Shown here one piece after another: positions 1 to 6,685 of a stretch of DNA of 41,028 nucleotides. The stretch's first letter is position 1, and every line of letters starts with the position of its first letter. The DNA is from Bacteroidia bacterium (lineage in GTDB: Bacteria; Bacteroidota; Bacteroidia; SpSt-205): contig JANWZJ010000010.1 in assembly GCA_025054525.1 (NCBI GenBank), positions 1-41,028 on the forward strand, in the 5' to 3' direction. The notes beneath the pieces were generated by a model. The model ran no database searches. It had not been told where the DNA came from and saw only the letters and a program-made list of their open reading frames with translations. A program made the translations under genes and the position numbers.

Positions 1-2
1 GC

Positions 3-1097
3 CCCCTCCTCCTTTTACTATCCCTCCTCCTTCTACAATGCCACCCCGCCCCTTGTACCCCCGCACCTCCTCCTACACCCTCCCTCCAAACATGGCAACT
101 TTCTACTCCCCTCCCACTTCTCGGCATCCAGCCTACCCTTTCCACGCAGGATTATGCTTGCCGAGAAAGATTGTACCAAGTACTAAACTTCTACTTAAAA
201 ACTGCCCGCCAGAGGGGCTGTCTCGCTGAAAGCAGCATTGTAGTTTTTCCCGAGTACATCGGAAGCTGGCTTGTCTTAGAAGGTCTGCCGGCGTGGGTAC
301 TCCGAGCTTCTACCCTTCGAGAAGCTATGATTCGGCTCGCGATGAGTTCTCCCCTCGCCTTTCTCAGGGCGTGGTGGCACGCCTATCAAACGCAAACTTC
401 TGACCCTTCCACAGCCGCTGTGTTTCATCTGCGGGCGATTTCTGTCGCCCGAAGTTATCATAGCCTTTTTTCGCAGCTTGCTCGCCATTACAAGGTATAT
501 ATAGTAGCTGGTTCGGTCGTATTACCAGGTCCTTTCATAGAGAAAGATAGCCTCTACATTACCCCAAAGGCCCCCCTCTACAACCTCTGCGTCGTCTACC
601 AGCCGGACGGACGCCCTTTCCCTCACTTCGTTCAAAAGGTTTTTCTCACCCAAGAGGAACAGGCCTTTACCCAAGCAGGGAATAGCCAAGCCTTACCTAC
701 CTTCTCCCTGCCTCAAGGGAAACTGGGAGTGCTAATCTGTGCGGATAGTTGGTACCCTGAAAGCTACGAGGCATTAGGGAAAGTAGATTGGCTGGTAGTG
801 CCCTCCTACTTAATGGGCGACTCAGCCTGGTGTAAGCCTTGGAAAGGATATAGCGGGCACACCGCACCAGCTGATGTAGTAGAAAAGAATAATCTCACAG
901 AAGGCCAAGCATGGCTGCAATATGCCCTGGCAGGGAGGCTACCTAAGCAAAGTAATAGGGCTGTCGGGCTGAATGTCTTTCTATGGGCTAAGATATTTGA
1001 AGTGGGAGCGGATGGATGGGGAACCGTAGTGAGCGCAGAGCGATATGATACGACGAAGGCAAATATCCTTTGTCTGATGCCCGAGAAGGGAAAATAA
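3..1097 (+). CDS. Nitrilase-superfamily (carbon-nitrogen hydrolase) protein, 5' partial, apparently secreted
   Basis: A carbon-nitrogen hydrolase, a family that cleaves amides or nitriles with a Glu-Lys-Cys triad. All three residues are visible: Glu in VVFPEY, Lys in HFVQKVFL and Cys in GVLICADSW. The ORF track starts at a TTG (171), but the frame stays open to the window edge and the upstream codons supply the first strand of the fold (PLLGIQPTLS), so 171 is not the true start. The first visible residues form a leucine-rich stretch ending LLLLQC, followed by a Pro-rich linker, which looks like a signal peptide, possibly a lipoprotein one, although Gln before the Cys is atypical. The gene therefore begins just outside the window. 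It converges on the nucleotidyltransferase with a 20-nt gap. Family assignment is firm; substrate is unknown; extracytoplasmic location is inferred. Confidence 0.85.
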   Translation, partial: PLLLLLSLLLLQCHPAPCTPAPPPTPSLQTWQLSTPLPLLGIQPTLSTQDYACRERLYQVLNFYLKTARQRGCLAESSIVVFPEYIGSWLVLEGLPAWVLRASTLREAMIRLAMSSPLAFLRAWWHAYQTQTSDPSTAAVFHLRAISVARSYHSLFSQLARHYKVYIVAGSVVLPGPFIEKDSLYITPKAPLYNLCVVYQPDGRPFPHFVQKVFLTQEEQAFTQAGNSQALPTFSLPQGKLGVLICADSWYPESYEALGKVDWLVVPSYLMGDSAWCKPWKGYSGHTAPADVVEKNNLTEGQAWLQYALAGRLPKQSNRAVGLNVFLWAKIFEVGADGWGTVVSAERYDTTKANILCLMPEKGK

Positions 1098-1117
1098 CCT
1101 CGCCCTAAATCAGACTC

Positions 1118-2116
1118 TCACACCTCTATAATGGTATTTTCTCCTAAATCTAAACTACCCTCCCGACCCACTAACAAGCAATCCCCCCCTATCACAGAAC
1201 TGCGCAGAATCATATTCCGCACCCTGCTATGAGCGCCGATGATGCTGTCTTGAATGACTGCATTCTGGATTTCAGCTCCTTCGCCTAAGCTTACATAGGG
1301 ACCGAGAATAGACCGATAGATTTTGCAGTCGTATGGAATATAAACTGGGGGAATAATAACGCTATAAGGATAATCGGTGGCGATACCTGCAAAGCTGCGT
1401 TGGAGTAGCATACGATTGGCGGTCAGAAGACTTTCGCGCTGTTCGCAGTTTAGCCAATGAGACACCGGCATGCCTCGTATCCGAATCCCTCGTTCCAGTA
1501 GATACTGGAGTGCATCCGTGAGTTGATATTCGCCGTGGGAGGTGAGATTTTTGCGGACGAGGTGGTCTATAGCCTCAAATAGCATTTCGGTTTCCCGAAT
1601 CAGGTACAGCCCGACCAGTGCCTGATTGCTGCGGGGAATAGCCGGTTTTTCCACCAGGCGAATGACCCAGTTCTCTGCGTCCATCTCTGCTATGCCAAAC
1701 TCAGTAGGACGCTCCACAGCCGCCACCCCTACTAATGAGGAAGGGCTTGCTTTTACCTTCTCCCAATCTACTTCTAAGAGGGTGTCTCCGAGAAAAATCA
1801 GCATGGGCTCCCCCTCAGCGAAATAGGGGCGCGTCAATGACACAGCATGAGCTAAGCCTAATCGGTGCTCTTGATAAACAAAGCGAACTTGAGTGTATGC
1901 TTCATAGTAGGAAGATATGAAATGATGGACTTTCTCACTTAGATAGCCGAGCACAAAGACAAAATCCTTAAAACCGGCTTGAATGAGTCCATCCATGATG
2001 TGTCCCAAAAGCGGCCTGCCAGCAATTGGGATGAGGGGCTTCGGCTGCATGAAAGTATGGGGACGCAGCCGAACTCCTGCCCCGGCTATGGGTACCACCA
2101 CACGCACAGGTAGCAT
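1118..2116 (-). CDS. Sugar-1-phosphate nucleotidyltransferase
   Basis: A 332-residue enzyme of the family that activates sugar-1-phosphates with NTPs (glucose-1-P thymidylyl/uridylyl- and mannose-1-P guanylyltransferases). The N-terminal signature is clear: GAGVRLRPHTF followed by QPKPLIPIAGRPLL, with LIFLGDTLLEVD as the metal-binding segment and LVEKP further on. The C-terminal ~70 residues (SLGEGAEIQNAVIQDSIIG) read as short left-handed beta-helix hexapeptide repeats, as in proteins that couple the transferase to a helix domain. The exact sugar and nucleotide cannot be told. It stands alone on this strand, divergent from the gene-poor stretch. The ATG at 2116 is used; TACCTTTA runs directly into it, so an in-frame GTG start a few codons downstream is also possible. 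Confidence 0.85.
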   Translation of the reverse strand: MLPVRVVVPIAGAGVRLRPHTFMQPKPLIPIAGRPLLGHIMDGLIQAGFKDFVFVLGYLSEKVHHFISSYYEAYTQVRFVYQEHRLGLAHAVSLTRPYFAEGEPMLIFLGDTLLEVDWEKVKASPSSLVGVAAVERPTEFGIAEMDAENWVIRLVEKPAIPRSNQALVGLYLIRETEMLFEAIDHLVRKNLTSHGEYQLTDALQYLLERGIRIRGMPVSHWLNCEQRESLLTANRMLLQRSFAGIATDYPYSVIIPPVYIPYDCKIYRSILGPYVSLGEGAEIQNAVIQDSIIGAHSRVRNMILRSSVIGGDCLLVGREGSLDLGENTIIEV

Positions 2117-2124
2117 AAAGGTAG

Positions 2125-2406
2125 AAGGTCTGTGCTTCTGCTGAAAAGGAGGATTGTCTCTTCCTCTCTCTTAGAACCCCCCCCTTTACCCCTGCGGACA
2201 AGAGAGGCGGCTACCTTCTCCATAATCTCAAATCAGGTTTCGGCCTGGCCTTTCACGGTTTCGGTCGGTACGATTATCCGAGCCCATTTGCTCAACTTGA
2301 TGAACCACAAGAGAACACACCTACCCCCTTGGCTCTCCTGATACAACGCCTACTGTATCCAGTCTTCCCTTGTGTAGTTGTACCTTTTGCCTCAGAAAGG
2401 ATATGA
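2125..2406 (+). pseudogene. Possible 3' remnant of an unknown gene (start-less reading frame)
   Basis: A 93-codon frame runs from just after a TAG (2122) to a TGA at 2404-2406 with no ATG or GTG; the only TTG is near its end. The translation looks protein-like in its middle and end (for example GFGLAFHGFGRYDYPSP and LLIQRLLYPVFPCVVVP), unlike the following 450 bp, where every frame is broken. It begins right beside the start of the divergent nucleotidyltransferase, as if the 5' part had been deleted. I do not recognise the family. An open frame of this length can also occur by chance. Confidence 0.3.
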
Positions 2407-2856
2407 GCTTTCTACAATCTTCATGTCATATCAGAAGTGAGGTAGTATCGCGTAGATAGTCGGGGGCATTTCTACGATGATGAGCGACCGGAGTCCTAAC
2501 GCGAATCGCACCGTCTAAATGCTTCGCACATGCTTGCACGAAGTATCCACTAAAAATATCTCCGTATCTGTCTATAGCACCTACACCGCCCACAGGATAA
2601 TCATCTTAACAAGGTAATATGCAGCCATGGCTGCTCGCCTCGGCGCAGTATTTTGGGTATTGAGTAGATATCCTATATTTCGTCTATTATCTGAGTTGTA
2701 GAACTATGCTGACATCAGTATGCATGGGACGAAGCAATATTAGGGGTTCCCGATGAGACATAGGCTTAATTCGTCGCTATGGGGCTTGTAAGACTTCATG
2801 GTACTGCGCTTCCTCCGCTTGACATTGTAATCATTAGCATATTAGTCTTAGCATGT
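2407..2856. other. Gene-free stretch with two small inverted repeats
   Basis: No frame is open for long on either strand, and no tRNA, IS end or repeat array is visible. It holds an imperfect hairpin at 2519-2546 (8-bp stem with one G-T pair, 12-nt loop) and a perfect 14-bp palindrome GCAGCCATGGCTGC at 2621-2634. The far end carries the promoter of the secreted-protein module. In a window where genes usually overlap, a gap this long suggests decayed sequence or an unrecognised RNA or regulatory region. Confidence 0.5.
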
Positions 2857-2864
2857 TAACTTTG
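2857..2864 (+). promoter_or_regulatory. Bacteroidota -7 promoter element TAACTTTG
   Basis: Exact match to TAnnTTTG, ending 4 nt before the ATG at 2869. In Bacteroidota this element sits at about -7, so transcription should begin at or next to the A of the start codon, giving a leaderless mRNA. No clear -33 TTTG is present; TTAG 19 nt upstream is the nearest candidate. Confidence 0.7.
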
Positions 2865-2868
2865 CACT

Positions 2869-4125
2869 ATGCGAACTCTACTTCAAGCCCCTCTCGCGCT
2901 GTCCCTACTTTGGGCACAAGGCACCCTACGTTGGAATGAAATCAAAAACCGACTTCAGAGCCCCAAGTTCCATGGCATTAGTGAAGAAACGGCTCCTTAT
3001 GCCCGAGGAAGCACGCTCTGGGTCCCTGAGAGCGTCTTAGTGCAAAACGCTTTCGCAGGAAGCTGGGCGAACTTTACATTAGACATCACTCGGTATGATG
3101 GATTTGGGCGTCCTACGTGGGATAGCTCTTATTCCTGGGTCGCGTCCCAATGGGAGCTCGGGGTCCGCACTCAATATCTCCGCTATAGAACGGGTAGCTT
3201 TGCAAACTGGGACTCTGTTATCGTGAACTATAATCCCGCTAATCCCTTCAGCAGACAACATTTCTTTTATACTGATTTAGGAGGGGGGCGCGTCCGAGTA
3301 GAAATCAGAGATAGTCTCTGGAATGCAGATGCCAGCCGTTGGGAGTTAGGATTACGGACTTTTGTATGGACACCCCGCAGTCGCTGGATAGCTCAGCAAG
3401 CCCCTGATAGCGGGGTCTCCCAAGTATATGTCTCTGGAAATTTCCAGGACTTTTATAAGCAGTATTTCTTCTTCCGAAATAATAGGCTAGACTCTACGTT
3501 TTTGTGGATAAATTTCAGATACCTTCTCGACTTACCTAGCGACATTTATGCAGGCAGTTACACCCTCTATTCGTATGATTCTCAGAATAGACTGATACGC
3601 GAGCGGGACACAGCATGGTTCATTTCTCCAGTCTCAGGCCCGGCACAAGGTAGCTGGGTATGGTATTTCTATCAAGGTAGCGCTACGCGTCCCTTCAAAG
3701 ATAGTAGCTACTCCCGGGATTACGGCCCAAGCGGAGAAATAGACAGAAGAGTTACTCTCTACACTTACGACTCTAACGGTAATCTTATCAGAGAGGAGGT
3801 AGATACCTGTACGCAAGCCAATCCTGGGGTTTGTCGGGACTATCAGCGTACTTTGTATTCTTATATTCGCCAGCAGGCTCCTGCCTCCTTAGAAGCGCAG
3901 GTCTATCCCATCAAAGCTGCGATTCCTTCACTGCTGCGGGCAGGGGATAGAGTACTCATAGAAACAAACTATGCGGCTCCTTACCGAGTCGTAGATGCCC
4001 TCGGCCGCCTCTGGGACCAAGGGTATCTCCCAGCGGGAGAAAGCACGCTCTCGCTTCCCCTCCAGAGTGGGCTTTATATCATCCAGATAGGCACTTACCA
4101 GCAGAAGGTGCTACTGTTGCCGTGA
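2869..4125 (+). CDS. Secreted T9SS type-A sorting-domain protein with YD-repeat-like segments
   Basis: A 418-residue exported protein of unknown function. Residues 1-17 form a short signal peptide (ending LLWAQ). The body is rich in Tyr, Trp and Ser and contains strand-like repeats: HFFYTDLGGGRVRVEIRD, then LYSYDSQNRLIRERD and LYTYDSNGNLIREE, which resemble YD/RHS-type repeats. The last ~70 residues are a T9SS type-A C-terminal domain (APYRVVDALGRL, then SGLYIIQIG and a final KVLLLP), so the protein should cross the outer membrane by type IX secretion and have this tail removed or modified. The start is fixed by TAACTTTG 4 nt upstream. It is the first gene of a three-gene module, overlaps the next gene by GTGA, and has a paralogue at 4987-6213. 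Function not identifiable. Confidence 0.85.
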   Translation: MRTLLQAPLALSLLWAQGTLRWNEIKNRLQSPKFHGISEETAPYARGSTLWVPESVLVQNAFAGSWANFTLDITRYDGFGRPTWDSSYSWVASQWELGVRTQYLRYRTGSFANWDSVIVNYNPANPFSRQHFFYTDLGGGRVRVEIRDSLWNADASRWELGLRTFVWTPRSRWIAQQAPDSGVSQVYVSGNFQDFYKQYFFFRNNRLDSTFLWINFRYLLDLPSDIYAGSYTLYSYDSQNRLIRERDTAWFISPVSGPAQGSWVWYFYQGSATRPFKDSSYSRDYGPSGEIDRRVTLYTYDSNGNLIREEVDTCTQANPGVCRDYQRTLYSYIRQQAPASLEAQVYPIKAAIPSLLRAGDRVLIETNYAAPYRVVDALGRLWDQGYLPAGESTLSLPLQSGLYIIQIGTYQQKVLLLP

Positions 4126-4967
4126 AGTTCGCTTTGGCTCTGGGGAGAGCACTCCTCTCCGCCTTATTCTTCATAGGGGGAGTGGGGTGCTCTCCTTCTT
4201 TTTCTCCTTCCCAAGAATCCACCTTCTCTGAAACAGCACCAGAAACAGAAGCCTCCCACGGGAGATTAGTGTATGAGCTGATATCGGTGGAGCAGTTTCA
4301 GCAGGAAGCCATACCTTCTGCAGTAGCCCCGACTATGGTCAAGCCAGACCCTCCACTCTTCCACTCTACGCGATTATCAGTGCCCATTCCAGAAATCTGC
4401 AAAGAATCCTTACCCAACGGCATGCATGCTTATACCTTCAACGTGGAAGGAGAAGAGCATCCCAGAGAAATCAGAGATAGAATAGAGCCGGACAACGGGA
4501 TTGTATCTTGGAAGCCTGTGGGCAGTATCCAGATACGAGGCAAAAGCTATCCTATCCTCTTCTACATAGCAGGCTTCTGTGCCTCCGAAATCATAGACTT
4601 GGGATTGAAGCTATTTTTCGCAGGTGCCCCCCCAGAAGGGTTTTCCATAAACAAGTCAGACTTTGAGGACAGAAGTATCCCCATTCTACATGATCGTTAC
4701 GTCATTAGTGTGTCTCCAAGTAGAATAGCTGTATTAGATTTGGAGACGGGGCATATATATGAAGAGGGAGAGCAGTTTGCCCAACTCGCCCAGAAGGCTC
4801 CACTTTTAGAACCTTTGGGTTTTGGCCCGGTTTTTCCGTCTCCCCCTATCTTTTATGCCCTGCGTGAGCGAAAAAGGGGGTGCATCATCTATTTTCCAGG
4901 CAGCCGAGCAGAAGAAACCATCATGAACCCTTCTATACCCCCCCACTATTTGAGGGTAGAGTGGTAA
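4122..4967 (+). CDS. Unrecognised secreted protein or lipoprotein of the T9SS module
   Basis: A 281-residue protein that I do not recognise. It starts with GTG overlapping the TGA of the previous gene (GTGA), so the two are probably translationally coupled. Residues 1-23 are a signal peptide with a hydrophobic core (ALLSALFFIGGVGC) ending in Cys, suggesting lipidation, though Gly at -3 makes a weak lipobox. A Ser/Thr/Glu-rich linker follows. The rest is a mixed-composition domain with about three internal Cys; no catalytic motif stands out. Its place between two paralogous T9SS-exported proteins suggests a surface or periplasmic partner, which is inference only. The next gene begins 19 nt downstream. 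Confidence 0.75.
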   Translation: MKFALALGRALLSALFFIGGVGCSPSFSPSQESTFSETAPETEASHGRLVYELISVEQFQQEAIPSAVAPTMVKPDPPLFHSTRLSVPIPEICKESLPNGMHAYTFNVEGEEHPREIRDRIEPDNGIVSWKPVGSIQIRGKSYPILFYIAGFCASEIIDLGLKLFFAGAPPEGFSINKSDFEDRSIPILHDRYVISVSPSRIAVLDLETGHIYEEGEQFAQLAQKAPLLEPLGFGPVFPSPPIFYALRERKRGCIIYFPGSRAEETIMNPSIPPHYLRVEW

Positions 4968-4975
4968 AAGTTGAG

Positions 4976-4983
4976 TAATTTTA
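4976..4983 (+). promoter_or_regulatory. Weak -7 promoter-like element TAATTTTA
   Basis: Matches TAnnTTTG except for the final base, and lies 3 nt before the ATG at 4987, the same spacing as the exact elements in this window. It may give the broken paralogue its own promoter, or be a decayed one. Confidence 0.35.
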
Positions 4984-4986
4984 CAC

Positions 4987-6213
4987 ATGCGCCGAGCCGT
5001 AACCCTACTTTCAGTCCTAAGTTTCATGCATGCCCAGTTCTCTCGCTGGCAAGGGAAAAACTAAGTAGAAGCCCTTTATTCTCATTCTCTCGCCAGAACC
5101 GCCTCAGTTTGGCTGAGAGACAGTTTCTGGGCAGACTTGCCTGCTTCTGGAGGAGGCTGGCGGCTAGATTCTCTGGTCGTCACCCGCTATAACGCCAGCA
5201 ACCGTCCCGTCTGGGATAGCTGTCATCGGTGGAACTCAGCTACCAACCAATGGGGCTTATCCGAGCGCCATAGATATCACTACTACTCATCGGGTAGCTT
5301 CGCAGGATATGATTCCGTAATCGTCAAACATGCCCCCCTCAACCCTTCTGATAGGCAACACTTCTTCTATACTAACCTCAGCGGAGGTAGGCTACAAATA
5401 GAAATACGCGACAGTACTTTGAGTGGGGGAGGGAGTTGGAGAGCAGGTTTCCGGTATTTCATCTGGGGGCCTCGCGCTCGGCTGGAAGCTGGCGGGGATT
5501 TTGACATTCTCCTTATACAAGCCTTCTCTGGAAGTAACTGGGAAAACGCGATCCGCATCTATAACTTCCTATCTGGTGGTAGATTAGACTCTACCACAAG
5601 ATGGATAAATGTGCGCTATCTGGTAAATCTGCCAGCCGACCTTATAGTGCGTGGCTACACCTACTACTATTATGACGCCTCCAGTAGGCTTGACAGAAAA
5701 AGAGATACCCTGTGGCTTGAGAGCCCTTCATCGGGCCCCGCTCAGGCTGGCTGGACATGGTACTTCTATACGGGCAGTGCTACTCGTCCTTCCAAAGATA
5801 GTACGGTATTCAGAGATTATGGAACTGGTGTCTCTATTTCCGTAAACTTCTACACCTATGACGCCAACAGCAATCTCATCCGAGTGGAGACAGATACCTG
5901 CTCTTTCAGCAATCCCAGTATCTGCCGAGATTATCGGCGTAAGCGATATAGTTATCGCCAAGGTACCTCCATTTATATACCCTCTCTTCCTCCCTATGTC
6001 CAGCCGATCATCCCTTCTCCTGTATGTGGAGGATGCACGGTGGGGCTAACTTTAGAACAACCCACACCCTACCGAATAGTAGATATGATGGGTCACATAG
6101 TGGCAGAAGGGAATCTACCTGCGGGACAGACGACCCTACCTATACCGAGCCTTAGCGGGATATACACTATACAGATAGGGAACTACTCGCAGAAGGTACT
6201 GATTTTGCCGTAA
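4987..6213 (+). pseudogene. Paralogue of the 2869 T9SS protein, interrupted by an in-frame TAA
   Basis: A second YD-repeat-like, T9SS-type protein. The ORF track starts at a TTG (5137), but the same frame extends upstream to ATG 4987, giving a good signal peptide (MRRAVTLLSVLSFMHAQ). Codon 26 is TAA (5062-5064). Right after it the frame continues with sequence that aligns to the sister protein: KN-stop here against KNR there, then SVWLRDSFW against TLWVPESVL and RLDSLVVTRY against TLDITRY. The rest aligns throughout (RQHFFYTNLSGGRL, SGPAQAGWTWYFY, FYTYDANSNLIR) and ends in an intact sorting tail (GIYTIQIG, KVLILP). Because both sides share one frame, this is a nonsense substitution, not an indel. 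Starting after the stop would lose the signal peptide. It is thus a recent pseudogene, a recoded gene or a sequencing error. Confidence 0.8.
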
Positions 6214-6230
6214 GGGCGGTTTTCAGGGGT

Positions 6231-6608
6231 TTATTCTCCCAACCACACCTTTCGTATCCACCTTCCCGTGGGCGTATCTAAGCTGGGCCAGCTCCTCATT
6301 ATCCTATACAAACTCCACAGATTCCATAGCCACGCCCCCACCAATCCTCCCGCTACCAGCGCCGAGAGAGGATTGTAGTCTAAGGCTATCTCCCACTCTC
6401 CATGCAGCATGTGCTGGGTGCCCCGCGTCAGACCACAACCAGGGCACTCTATGCCGTAGTTCACCTTCCAATAGCACCGCTCAGGCCCGTCATCAAAATA
6501 GGATGCAGGCATACTCCAAAGGAATACTGGTATAACAAAGAGTGCTAAGCGCAAAGCTATCTCACCTACAAATAGCCATAGATATATTTTTTCTCCAGAG
6601 TTACCCAT
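6231..6608 (-). CDS. DUF2752 small membrane protein
   Basis: A 125-residue integral membrane protein of the DUF2752 family, whose function is not established. The family signature is present: GIECPGCGLTRG, then a His in QHMLHGEWEIALDYNP. Three hydrophobic segments are visible (about residues 10-30, 80-100 and a weaker central one), and the CPGCG pair looks able to bind metal or form a disulfide. It is the last gene of the long cell-wall operon, 77 nt below the TPR gene, and converges on the T9SS pseudogene with a 17-nt gap. A short reading frame with a strong ribosome-binding site overlaps its start (see the 6601-6630 entry). Confidence 0.8.
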   Translation of the reverse strand: MGNSGEKIYLWLFVGEIALRLALFVIPVFLWSMPASYFDDGPERCYWKVNYGIECPGCGLTRGTQHMLHGEWEIALDYNPLSALVAGGLVGAWLWNLWSLYRIMRSWPSLDTPTGRWIRKVWLGE

Positions 6609-6630
6609 AAAGCATGGAGTTTATATGCAT
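6601..6630 (-). other. Nine-codon leader reading frame with Shine-Dalgarno, overlapping the DUF2752 start
   Basis: The minus strand has AAGGAGG (6636-6642), then 5 nt, then an ATG opening a nine-codon frame (MHINSMLYG) whose TAA lies across the DUF2752 start codon in another frame. This is the only textbook Shine-Dalgarno I see in the window. Ribosomes ending this mini-frame could restart on DUF2752. It may also be chance. Confidence 0.3.
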
Positions 6631-6685
6631 GGCTTCCTCCTTGTACGACTCTAATGAAGGCAAGACCAGCGGGCACCCGCTGCTG

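Noticed and set aside
38-229. 63-residue Pro-rich ORF on the plus strand
   Set aside because: It is a shifted frame of the nitrilase signal and linker region; the in-register frame explains the sequence.
2544-2552. DnaA-box-like GTATCCACT
   Set aside because: A single partial match with no cluster of boxes or AT-rich unwinding region; not evidence for an origin.
3541-3860. RHS/YD-repeat polymorphic toxin
   Set aside because: Only a few YD-like strands, no RHS core motif, no variable toxin tip and no immunity gene; the C-terminus is a T9SS sorting tail.
5137-5139. TTG as start of the second T9SS paralogue
   Set aside because: It would remove the signal peptide and about 24 residues that still align to the sister protein after the TAA.
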